Part shown: positions 7,897 to 15,086 of the stretch, piece by piece
Layout: each line of letters starts with the position of its first letter
Numbering within the stretch: the stretch's first letter is position 1
Assembly: GCA_035762175.1 (NCBI GenBank)
Contig: DASTPP010000059.1
Location: 1-25,501 of the forward strand
DNA from: DASTPP01 sp035762175
Lineage (GTDB): Bacteria; Myxococcota_A; Polyangia; Polyangiales; Polyangiaceae
Length of the DNA: 25,501 nucleotides
Direction: 5' to 3'
Program-made: the position numbers and the translations under genes
Notes under the pieces: generated by a model
What the model saw: only the letters and a program-made list of their open reading frames with translations
Told to the model about the DNA's origin: nothing
Database searches by the model: none

Positions 7897-8884
7897 AAAT
7901 GCCCGCCCCTCCGAGCAGCACGAGCGTCCAGACGAGCGTGTGCGCGATCGCCCAGCCCACCCGCGCGCCGGCGCCCGCAGCGCCCGGCACGAATGCGGCC
8001 GGCGCCGCGTACAGATCGAGGCGCGGCAGCGCCGCCGCGAGCGCCCTCGCCGCCCAGCCCGGCGCGGGCCCCTCGCCGCCCGCCAGCGCCGCGAGCACGC
8101 CCGCCTCTCGCCCGAGCACCACCCACGCAACGCAGAGCGCGAACGCCAGCCTCGGGCCGGTCAGCGCGCGGAAGCAAAGGCCCGCCGCCAGCACCAGCGC
8201 GGCCTCCGCGGCCGCGAGCAGCGCGGCGACGCCAATCAACGCCCGCTCGGTCGGGAACGCCGCCGCCACCCAGGCCGAGGCGGCGAGCAGCGCCGACGCC
8301 CCCGAGGGCCAGGGCGGCAGGCCCAAGCGCCTGGCCGCCGCGCCGGCGCCGAGGCCCAGCGCGAGCGCGAGCGGCGCCGCAAGCCCACGCCCGCCGAGCA
8401 CGCCGAGCGCCAGCAAGAGGGACGACGCCCCCGCGGCGACGAAGACGAACGCGCCCGCCCAAAGCCCCGCGCAGCGGGCCGCCTGCTCGACGACGCGCCG
8501 GCCGAAACTTGGGCGAGGCAGCGCGGGCGCGAGACCCGAACGGGGCAGCGTGTCAGCTAGCCCGGGCGCGACGCCCGAGCGGGGCAGCGTGGCTGACAGC
8601 GCGGATGCGACGCCCGAGCGGGGCAGCGTGGCAGGCAACGCGAGCGCGACGGCGAGCGTCAACAGCGAGAGCGCCGCCGTGCCGAGCTCGGCGATCGCGC
8701 GGGCGCGCGACGCATCGGCCGCCTCGCCGAGCAGCCAGGCGTAGGCGAGCGCCAGCGCCAAGAGCGGCGCGACCCCGACGAGGGCGAGCGAGCGCAGCGC
8801 CCGACGGTGCGCGCCCAGCGCCAGCGCCACGAAGCGTCGCCACACAGCGAGCGACGCTAGCACTCGGCGCGTCGAGCCCGACAC
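7871..8884 (-). CDS. ABC-2-like membrane permease, natural end at an in-frame TTA
   Basis: A polytopic membrane protein of about 337 residues with many hydrophobic segments. Its last part (ARALAAALPRLDLYAAPAAF..., then HTLVWTLVLLGGAGIFAPRRG) matches the end of ABC-2-type permeases, where a final helix is followed by F-x-RR. No TAA, TAG or TGA follows. The frame stays open to 6578 across a gene that is clearly coded in another frame. The first in-frame TTA (7873-7871) comes three codons after PRRG, where the family would end. Three 13-residue LPRSGVA repeats lie near residues 85-120. The start is GTG 8884; later GTGs are possible. An indel in the T5 run at 7894-7898 is the alternative explanation. 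No ATPase partner is adjacent. Confidence 0.65.
8532..8648 (-). repeat. Tandem repeat, 3 x 39 bp, inside the permease gene
   Basis: Units start at 8532, 8571 and 8610 and encode 13 residues each (LPRSGVASALSAT type). They lie in a loop after the second hydrophobic segment. The length is a multiple of three, so the frame is kept. Confidence 0.85.
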
Positions 8885-8999
8885 CCGCCCCTCGCCCCTA
8901 CCCGACCGGCGGCGCGGCGCGCGCCTTCGTGGCGGCTTGCCCCCACGCTTGGGGGGCGCCTGACCGGGGGGGCACCTTCGAATTTGCCTTGAAATTCAA
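8885..8999. promoter_or_regulatory. Divergent intergenic region with an AT-rich palindrome
   Basis: This holds the upstream region of the permease gene. The inverted repeat GAATTT (8980-8985) and AAATTC (8992-8997) with a 6-bp spacer stands out sharply from the GC-rich surroundings. It sits directly beside the 42-bp palindrome array. It looks like an operator or promoter core for either divergent gene, but no clear -35/-10 pair is visible. Confidence 0.45.
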
Positions 9000-9378
9000 C
9001 GGTCGACCGCTACCGCGACCCCGTTCGCGGCCTCCCACCAGGGGTCGACCCTTGGGTTGCATCCAGGTTCGACCTGGGGTCAGGGGTCGACCCCTGGCCT
9101 CGAGCCCAAAACGGACCATGGTCAGGGGTCGACCCCTACCCGGAGGTCGAAATTTGAACCCCTCCCCAGGGGTCGACCGTGGCGAGGCACCCGTTTTCGG
9201 GTTCGAGGCCAGGGGTCGACCGTTGAGTCGGGTCCGTTTTGGGCTCGAAGGAACGGTCCGACCCTGGGGGTGCGTCCGTTTTCGACCTCGGTGAGGGGTC
9301 GACCCCTGTTTCCGAGGCCGTCGTGGGCCCTGGTCAACGGTCGACCCCTGCCCCTCCGGCAAGCGCTGCTCGACCGTC
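9000..9378. repeat. Array of nine GGTCGACC palindromic boxes at ~42-bp spacing
   Basis: The core GTCGAC starts at 9002, 9044, 9086, 9128, 9172, 9215, 9256 (degenerate GTCCGAC), 9298 and 9340, giving steps of 42, 42, 42, 44, 43, 41, 42 and 42 bp. The best boxes extend to the palindrome AGGGGTCGACCCCT. Spacers are diverged but share CCGTTTT and TCGAGG/TTCGACCT pieces. The array fills the divergent intergenic region between the permease (8884, minus) and the 95-aa gene (9490, plus). The step is near four helical turns, so all boxes would face the same side of the DNA. It is also 14 codons, giving a repeated RGRPL peptide in translation, but no gene is supported here. Confidence 0.9.
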
Positions 9379-9489
9379 GCACCTCCTGCGCGGCAGGCGT
9401 GGCCCCGACGCACACCCCCCCAAATGGGTAGCGGGTGATCGCAGCGCCCGGCCTTCCGGTCGCGCCCTCGCTATGCCAGGGTAGCGCCC

Positions 9490-9777
9490 ATGGAGCGAGG
9501 ACATCTGGGTGTGATTCTGGCGACGGCCGGGGCTTCGCAAGGCGACGAGGGTTGGTCGAACCTGCCCGAGGGCAAGTTCTTGACGCTGCATGCGGCGCAC
9601 AACGGCGTGGGGCTCACCATCGGGCGCGGCGTGGCCGTGCGCACGGAGGGGTCGCTCATCTTCCTGAGGACCATGAAGGGCGAGACCTTCGTCCTTGATA
9701 TAAATGACGTTTTCGCCGGCGCGGTCGACGGCACGGCGCCCGCCTCGGCGCGCACGGCCGGCTTCATCCAGCGGTGA
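9490..9777 (+). CDS. Small conserved-looking protein of unknown function (95 aa)
   Basis: A 95-residue soluble protein without cysteine or membrane segment, beginning MERGHLGVILATAGASQ. Its composition (LTLHAAHNGVGLTIGRGVAVRTEG, then LIFLRTMKGETFVLDINDVFAG) suggests an all-beta, SH3-like small fold; that is inference. Third codon positions are G/C as in a real gene. Its stop overlaps the acyltransferase start (GTGA at 9774-9777), so it is first in a coupled operon. The upstream region is the palindrome array; no clear promoter or ribosome binding site is seen just before ATG 9490. Confidence 0.75.
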   Translation: MERGHLGVILATAGASQGDEGWSNLPEGKFLTLHAAHNGVGLTIGRGVAVRTEGSLIFLRTMKGETFVLDINDVFAGAVDGTAPASARTAGFIQR

Positions 9778-10970
9778 GCGCGGGCGCGGGGCCTCGGCCT
9801 CACGCCGCGGCCGACGCAGGCCCGGGGCCTCGGCTTCACGTTACGGTTGACGCGGGCTCGGGGCCTCGGCTTCACGTTACGGTTGACGAGCGCCCGGGGC
9901 CCCAGCCTCACGCCGCGGCCGACGCAGGCGCGGGGCCTCGGCTTCAGGCTACGGTTGACGCGGGCTCGGGGCTTCAGCCTCACGCTACGGTTGAGGGGGG
10001 CCCGCGCGCCGGCCTCGGCTCGCCGGCGGGCCTCGTCTCCGCGCTGCTCGCGCGCGTGGCGGCGCTCGTCGCATGCCTGCCCTACCGGGCGCTCGCCCCG
10101 ATCGGCGCGCTCGTCGGCCTCTTCGTGGGCGAGGTGCTGCGGGTGCGGCGGGCCGAGGTGGCCGCGCGGCTCGGGCGCGCGGGCTTTTCCGGCGCGTCGG
10201 CGAAGGCCCGGGCGATGTACGTTTCGCTCGGGCGGGGGCTCTTCGAGCTGCTCTGGGCGGGGGGGCGGCCGGGGCGCGAGCTCGGCGCCGAGGTGCGGCT
10301 CGGCGCGCGGGCGATCGAGGTGCTCGAGGGGCTGGGGGGCCGGGGCGCGGTGGTCGCGTCGGCGCACACCGGCAACTGGGATCTGGCCGCCTGCGCGCTC
10401 GCCGAGCGCCACCCGCTCGTGGTGGTGACCAAGCGGCTGCGCGTGCGCGCGCTCGACGGGCTCTGGCAGGGCTTGCGGGCGGGCCGCGGGGTCGAGCTGG
10501 TGAGCGGGCGGGGGGCGATCGCGGCGGCGGCGGCGGCGCTCGGTGCGGGGCGCCTCGTGGCCGTCATGATCGATCAGGCGCCCGAGGGCGCGGGGCGCGC
10601 GCTCTGGCACCCGTTTCTCGGGCAGCCGGCGCGCCACGATCGGCTGGCGGCGGCGCTGGCGGCGCGCGCGGGGCGGCCGCTGGTGGTGGCGTTCCCGCGG
10701 CGCGAGGGCGACGGGACGCACCGGCTCGAGGTGGCCGAGGTGCTCACGCCGCCGGCCGAGGGGGCGGGGCCCGCGTGGGTCGACGAGGCGACGCGGCGGG
10801 CGTCGGCGGCGCTCGAGGCGTTCGTGCGCGAGCGGCCCGAGCAGTGGCTCTGGCTGCACCGCCGCTGGAAGGCGGCGCCCCGGGGCCGCCCGGCGCCCGC
10901 CCCCCGAGGCCCGGCCCCGCTCGCTTCGTGGCCGCGCCCGTCGCGGCGTGGTAGTGCCCCCGGGCCATGA
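9774..10970 (+). CDS. LpxL/HtrB-type lysophospholipid acyltransferase with a repeat-rich N-terminus
   Basis: A 398-residue member of the lipid A biosynthesis acyltransferase family, which moves acyl chains from acyl-ACP to a lipid at the inner membrane. The HX4D catalytic motif is AHTGNWD (His198, Asp203). MIDQAPEGAGRALWHPFLGQPA, RPLVVAFPRREG and the C-terminal EQWLWLHRRWK are further family blocks. A hydrophobic segment at about 85-120 would anchor it. Residues 3-74 are six 12-residue repeats that no homologue I know requires. Start GTG 9774 overlaps the upstream stop (GTGA); a start after the repeats is also possible. The stop overlaps the thiG start (ATGA at 10967-10970). The exact lipid substrate cannot be told. 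Confidence 0.88.
   Translation: MSAGAGPRPHAAADAGPGPRLHVTVDAGSGPRLHVTVDERPGPQPHAAADAGAGPRLQATVDAGSGLQPHATVEGGPRAGLGSPAGLVSALLARVAALVACLPYRALAPIGALVGLFVGEVLRVRRAEVAARLGRAGFSGASAKARAMYVSLGRGLFELLWAGGRPGRELGAEVRLGARAIEVLEGLGGRGAVVASAHTGNWDLAACALAERHPLVVVTKRLRVRALDGLWQGLRAGRGVELVSGRGAIAAAAAALGAGRLVAVMIDQAPEGAGRALWHPFLGQPARHDRLAAALAARAGRPLVVAFPRREGDGTHRLEVAEVLTPPAEGAGPAWVDEATRRASAALEAFVRERPEQWLWLHRRWKAAPRGRPAPAPRGPAPLASWPRPSRRGSAPGP
9780..9995 (+). repeat. Tandem repeat, 6 x 36 bp, at the start of the acyltransferase gene
   Basis: Units begin at 9780, 9816, 9852, 9888, 9924 and 9960. There are two unit types: one ends HAAAD (units 1 and 4) and one ends HVTVD or ATVD (units 2, 3, 5 and 6), hinting at duplication of a larger block. 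Twelve codons per unit keep the frame. Confidence 0.92.
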
Positions 10971-11749
10971 GCGAAGACCTCCTGCGCGTCGGCAAGCATA
11001 CCTTCCGGTCGCGCCTCTTCATCGGCACCGGCAAGTACAAAGACGTCGCCGAGACCCGCGCGGCGCTCGAGGCGAGCGGGGCCGAGGTGATCACGGTGGC
11101 GCTGCGCCGGGTCAACCTCGGCCAGCGCGACGAGGGCTCGCTGATGGGCCTGCTGACCGACCCCGCCCGCACGTGGACGCTCTTGCCGAACACCGCCGGC
11201 TGCTACACCGCCGACGACGCGGTGCGCACCTGCCGCCTCGGCCGCGAGCTCGGCCTGTCCGACCTGGTGAAGCTCGAGGTCATCGGCGACGAGAAGACGC
11301 TCTTTCCCGACAACGAGGCGACGCTCGAGGCCGCGAAGGTTCTCGTCGCCGAGGGCTTCTGCGTGCTGCCCTACTGCACCGACGACCCCATCGTCTGCCG
11401 CAAGCTGCAAGACCTCGGCTGCGCGGCCGTGATGCCGCTCGCGGCGCCGATCGGGTCGGGGCTCGGCATCCGCAACCCGCACAACCTCGCCATCATTCTC
11501 GAGCAGGCGCGCGTGCCGGTCATCGTCGACGCGGGCGTCGGCACCGCCAGCGACGCCTCCGTCGCGATGGAGCTCGGGTGCGACGGCGTGCTGATGAACA
11601 CCGCGATCGCGGGCGCGAAGCGGCCCGTCTTGATGGCCGAGGCGATGCGCGAGGCGGTGTCGGCGGGGCGCAAGGCCTTTCTCGCCGGGCGCATCGCGCG
11701 CAAGCTCTACGCCTCGGCCTCGAGCCCGATCGAAGGCCGCATCGGCTTA
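10967..11749 (+). CDS. thiG: Thiazole synthase, natural end at an in-frame TTA
   Basis: A 260-residue thiazole synthase of thiamine biosynthesis, which condenses 1-deoxy-D-xylulose 5-phosphate, dehydroglycine and ThiS thiocarboxylate. Visible marks: FIGTGKY (18-24), Schiff-base Lys102 in VKLEVIGDEKTLFPD, the PLAAPIGSGLGI loop, VDAGVGTASDA and GCDGVLMNTAIAGAKRP phosphate-site blocks, and the C-terminal KLYASASSPIEGRIG. ThiG proteins normally stop right after this block. Here the next codon is TTA (11747-11749), and no TAA, TAG or TGA follows in frame until 13046-13048. After TTA the G/C third-position bias is lost. TAG at 11748 is in the +1 frame, so a one-base insertion is the alternative. 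The start ATG overlaps the acyltransferase stop. No thiS, thiE or thiH is nearby. Confidence 0.92.
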
Positions 11750-11771
11750 GCCCCGCGAGCGCGCCCCCCCC

Positions 11772-12800
11772 GTGTTCGGCCCCCGCAAGCGCCGCGCCGA
11801 AGCCCCCGCGAACGGGGCCCCGGCGCGCCCCGACGGGCCCTCGGCCGGCGAAGCGGCGCGCCCGCAGGGGGCCGCGGCCGGCGAGGGGGCCCGGGCGGCG
11901 GCGAGCGGGGGCGCGGCGGCAGGTGGGGGCGCGGCAGCGGCCGGGGGCGCGGCGGCGGGCGGGCCGAAGCCGCCGGGCGACACGCACGTCGTCGTCGACA
12001 AGCTCATCAAGCGCTTCGGCGAGACCGAGGTCTTGCGCGGGGTGTCGATGACGGTGCGCCGGGGCGAGACGGCGGTCATCATCGGGGGCTCGGGCGCGGG
12101 CAAGACGACGCTCTTGCGCATTCTCATCGGGCTCGAGAAGCCGACGAGCGGGCGCATCTTGGTCGACGGGCTCGATCTCGCGCCGCTCGAGGGGGTCGAG
12201 CTGAACCGCGCGCGGCGCAAGTTCGGCATGGTGTTTCAGTATTCGGCGCTGCTCGACTCGCTCAACATCTTCGAGAACGTGGCCTTCCCGCTCGTCGAGC
12301 ACACGAAGCTGTCGAAGGGCGAGATTCGCGACAAGGTGCGGCACACGCTCGAGATCTTGGGCATCGGCGGCACCGAGTCGCGCTTCCCGTCCGAGCTCTC
12401 GGGCGGCATGCGCAAGCGCGTCGGCCTGGCGCGGGCGCTGATGCTCGAGCCCGAGATCTTGATCTACGACGAGCCGACCTCGGGCCTCGACCCGCTCACC
12501 TCGCGCATGGTCGACGACCTCATCGAAGAGACGCGCCAGCGCTTCGGCGTGACCAACCTGGTCATCAGCCACGACATGGCGAGCACCTTCCGCATCGCGC
12601 ACCGGGCCTTTCTGCTGATTCGGGGCCAGGTCGTGGCCGAGGGGCGGCCCGACGACTTGCTCGAGGGCACGAGCGAGGTGGCGCGCGACTTCGTGCTCAA
12701 GTCGGGCGTCGACACCCGCTCGATCGGCCGCGCGCCCCCCATCGAGCTCGCGGGCACGCGGCGGAACGAGAAGACCGCGGTGGGCGGCGACCTCGACTGA
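11772..12800 (+). CDS. mlaF: MlaF-type ABC transporter ATP-binding protein
   Basis: A 342-residue ABC ATPase close to MlaF, the ATPase of the MlaFEDB phospholipid transporter. Walker A is GGSGAGKTT (105-113), the Q-loop segment is FGMVFQYSALLDSLNIFENV (Gln156), the signature is LSGGMRKR (209-216) and Walker B is ILIYDEPTSGLD (229-240); VISHDM follows. The Q-loop wording is typical of MlaF/Mkl. Residues 1-70 are an Ala/Gly-rich extension that may mean the true start is later than GTG 11772. The gene is 22 bp past the thiG TTA, at the end of a coupled run. No MlaE permease or MlaD/MCE gene lies next to it, so partners must be elsewhere. Confidence 0.9.
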   Translation: MFGPRKRRAEAPANGAPARPDGPSAGEAARPQGAAAGEGARAAASGGAAAGGGAAAAGGAAAGGPKPPGDTHVVVDKLIKRFGETEVLRGVSMTVRRGETAVIIGGSGAGKTTLLRILIGLEKPTSGRILVDGLDLAPLEGVELNRARRKFGMVFQYSALLDSLNIFENVAFPLVEHTKLSKGEIRDKVRHTLEILGIGGTESRFPSELSGGMRKRVGLARALMLEPEILIYDEPTSGLDPLTSRMVDDLIEETRQRFGVTNLVISHDMASTFRIAHRAFLLIRGQVVAEGRPDDLLEGTSEVARDFVLKSGVDTRSIGRAPPIELAGTRRNEKTAVGGDLD

Positions 12801-12835
12801 GGCGGGGGCCCGCGCGAACGAACGCCGGGGCGACC

Positions 12836-12854
12836 CGGGCGGCCGCGGCGCCCG
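12836..12854. terminator. Weak hairpin between convergent genes
   Basis: A 6-bp stem CGGGCG/CGCCCG in the 78-bp gap between the convergent ATPase and PhoD genes. It is placed well for a bidirectional terminator, but any short hairpin is likely in such GC-rich DNA, so support is weak. Confidence 0.25.
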
Positions 12855-12878
12855 CGACCCGGCCGGCGCCCGCTCCGC

Positions 12879-14723
12879 TCAGGCCGAGGGCGCGGGGCCG
12901 CTCACGATGGCCGACGAGCCCGCCACGCAGTGGAAGACGGTGCGCTCGACGTCGCCCTCGTAGGTCGGCTTGGTCACGTCGCCGCGCTGCTGCAAGAAGG
13001 TGGTCTCGAGCGAGCCGGCCTTCACTTCGACGACGGCGACGCCGGTGACGTTGGTGCGAGCGTGCTTGAGGTAGGGCGCGTTGTCTTCGACGAGGATGGC
13101 GTCGAGGTTCTGGACGAGGGGCCCGAGGCCGAGCAGCTTGAAGGTCGGGTCGCCCTCGACGACGAGACGGATGGCCTCTTGCAGCGGCTGCGAGCTGATG
13201 CCGCCGACGACGAACTCGGCGGCGACGGGCTGGGCGGCGGGGGCGTCGAAGTCGACGTGCAGCTCGGAGGCGTAGAACGAGTGCACGTCGCCGGTGACGG
13301 CGACGAGGTTCTGCACGCCGGCGAGGCGGGTGAAGATCTCGGCGCGCTCGGTGCGGAAGCCGTCCCACTGGTCGACCGAGAGGTAGAAGAGGTCGTTGAA
13401 CGGCGCGGGCACCTGGGGGAAGTCGGCGAGGTTGATGACGCTCTGCCAGAGGCAGACCTCGTTGCCCCAGATCTTCCAGGTGGCGGTGCTGCCGGCGATG
13501 CCCGCGACGAGCCAGTCTTTCTGCTCTTGGCCGAGCATGGTGGGCTTGGCCGCGGTCTCGATCGGGTCGTAGCCGGCCTTGAGCAGCAGGTTGTGCGAGC
13601 CGAGCGCCGAGTTCGTGGTGACCTTGCCGACGGCGAGGTTGGCGGGGCCCTCGGGGACGAGCGGGCCGCTGCGATAAAGCCGCTCGTCGGTCATGAAGAG
13701 CTCGACGTGCCGGCCGAAGCGCAGGCGGCGGTACATCTTGAACTGCTCGGGGGCGGCGGCGGCGTTGGGGGCCTCGACGTCGACCGGCTGGTACTCGAAC
13801 CAGGCGCGCGTGGCGTTCAGGCGGCGCGCGGGCTCGCGCTCTTCGTCGGCGGGCCCGGTGACGTCGCCCTTGTCGGACGAGCGGGTGCCGGCCGAGTCGT
13901 TGGCGAACTCGTGATCGTCCCAGATGATGATGAAGGGGAAGCGCTCGTGCACCGCCTGCAAGTCGCGGTCGCCGCGGTACGTCTTGTAGAGCGTGCGGTA
14001 GTCTTCGACGTCGGTCGCGGCCCGATAGTCGCCGAGCGGCTTGCCCACGGGCAGGTCGACCCCGCGGGCGGCGCCGGGGGTCTGGAAGGACGGGTCGCCG
14101 TCGGTCTCGTAGATGTAGTCGCCGAGGAAGACGATAAAGTCGAGGTCTTTGCCCGCCTGGCTGGCCTCGTCGAGCAGGGCCTTCCAGGCGTGGTAGTAGC
14201 GGCCGATGAAGTCTTGGCAGGAGGCGAAGGCGAAGCGGACGGTGGCGTCGGCGTCGGGCGCGGGGGCGGTCTTGGTGCGGCCGACGCGCGAGGTCGCGCC
14301 GCGGGCTTTGAACTGGTAGTAGTAATGGGTGCCGGGGCTGAGCTGCCCCGTCACCTTCACCCGGACGGTGTGGTCGGTCTCGGCCTTGGCGGTCAGGCTG
14401 CCCTGGGCGACGACCGAGGTCAGGGCCTCGTCGGTGGCGACGACGAACTCGACCGGCACCTCGTCGCCCGCGGCCGCGGGCTCGACGCGCGTCCAGAGGA
14501 GGAACGAGGCGGGCTGCGGGTCGCCCGAGGCGACGCTCTGGGGGAAGATCTCGTCGGTCGAGGGCGGCGGGGGTGGGGTGCCGCCGCCCGAGCCGCCGTC
14601 GCCGGGGACGATGGGCACGCCGGGCGCCATCGACCCGCCTTCGCAGGCGATCGGGCCGGCGACGACGACGGTGGCGACGAGCGAGCGGAGGAAGTCACGT
14701 CGGCGAAAGGGCGGTTGCGACAT
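12879..14723 (-). CDS. phoD: PhoD-type alkaline phosphatase, Tat-exported
   Basis: A 614-residue phosphodiesterase/alkaline phosphatase of the PhoD family, which releases phosphate from phosphoesters outside the cytoplasm. The N-terminus has a twin-arginine motif (RRDFLR, residues 8-13), a hydrophobic stretch and Cys27, so it may be a Tat-exported lipoprotein. The Cys27 context PIAC is not an ideal lipobox. A Gly/Pro linker (40-56) follows. Metal-site motifs are ASCQD (167-171), FLGDYIYE (199-206), WDDHEF (268-273) and TGDVHSF (477-483). The length suits the family. Start ATG 14723; the gene is divergent from the GT-C-like gene. Nothing in the upstream region is a clear Pho box. Confidence 0.94.
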   Translation of the reverse strand: MSQPPFRRRDFLRSLVATVVVAGPIACEGGSMAPGVPIVPGDGGSGGGTPPPPPSTDEIFPQSVASGDPQPASFLLWTRVEPAAAGDEVPVEFVVATDEALTSVVAQGSLTAKAETDHTVRVKVTGQLSPGTHYYYQFKARGATSRVGRTKTAPAPDADATVRFAFASCQDFIGRYYHAWKALLDEASQAGKDLDFIVFLGDYIYETDGDPSFQTPGAARGVDLPVGKPLGDYRAATDVEDYRTLYKTYRGDRDLQAVHERFPFIIIWDDHEFANDSAGTRSSDKGDVTGPADEEREPARRLNATRAWFEYQPVDVEAPNAAAAPEQFKMYRRLRFGRHVELFMTDERLYRSGPLVPEGPANLAVGKVTTNSALGSHNLLLKAGYDPIETAAKPTMLGQEQKDWLVAGIAGSTATWKIWGNEVCLWQSVINLADFPQVPAPFNDLFYLSVDQWDGFRTERAEIFTRLAGVQNLVAVTGDVHSFYASELHVDFDAPAAQPVAAEFVVGGISSQPLQEAIRLVVEGDPTFKLLGLGPLVQNLDAILVEDNAPYLKHARTNVTGVAVVEVKAGSLETTFLQQRGDVTKPTYEGDVERTVFHCVAGSSAIVSGPAPSA

Positions 14724-14978
14724 GAGCCCCGCCTAGCACGAGCGCGGGCCGGGCGGGGCGGCAACCGGCACGGTGTTTTCTTGGGCGGGCGGGCCCGAGC
14801 TCGGCCGCTCGAACGCGCCCGGCCCTGGCGCGGCGCGCCAGCACGGCGGGCGGCCGGGGCGGGCACGGCGCGGGGCCGGACGGGGTGCGCGAGGGCCGTC
14901 GGCTGACGCGCGCGCGAGGGCCCGGCGGCCGGGGCGCTCGTGGCGGCCTTCGCGGGGCGGCGGCCCCCGCGGGCGGGC
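14724..14978. other. Divergent intergenic region between phoD and the GT-C-like gene
   Basis: Part of a 363-bp gene-free stretch. Apart from the plus-strand promoter candidate at 14979-15007, I see only GC-rich low-complexity DNA and no convincing phoD promoter. A loose minus-strand TTGCCG followed 17 bp later by TCGTGC lies upstream of phoD but is too weak to call. Confidence 0.3.
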
Positions 14979-15007
14979 TTGACGGGCCGGGCGGGGGGTC
15001 GTACCAC
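14979..15007 (+). promoter_or_regulatory. Candidate sigma70-type promoter of the GT-C-like gene
   Basis: TTGACG (14979-14984), 17 bp, then TACCAC (15002-15007), 79 bp upstream of the ATG at 15087. The -35 box and spacing are the same as in the nuo candidate at 2453-2481, which supports both. Confidence 0.45.
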
Positions 15008-15086
15008 GCGAGGTGCCCGACCCGGCCCCCGGCACGTGGCGGCGCGCGCCCCGGGTCGCGGCGGCGGGGGCGGGCGGACGCCCCCC

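Noticed and set aside
6578..8884. A 768-residue membrane protein
   Set aside because: The part past 7871 is low-complexity Arg/Gly sequence antiphase to a gene with proper codon bias, and it also runs into the interspersed repeat.
9000..9378. CRISPR array
   Set aside because: The repeated core is only 8-14 bp and palindromic, spacers are related to each other and vary in length, and no cas gene is present.
10967..13048. A single 693-residue protein starting as ThiG
   Set aside because: After residue 260 the frame turns Arg/Pro-rich, loses G/C third positions and runs across the ATPase gene, which is plainly coded in another frame.
12930..14906. Long plus-strand open frame opposite phoD
   Set aside because: The composition is that of an antisense shadow (Val/Gly/Asp/Glu/Leu-rich), and phoD is well supported by catalytic motifs.
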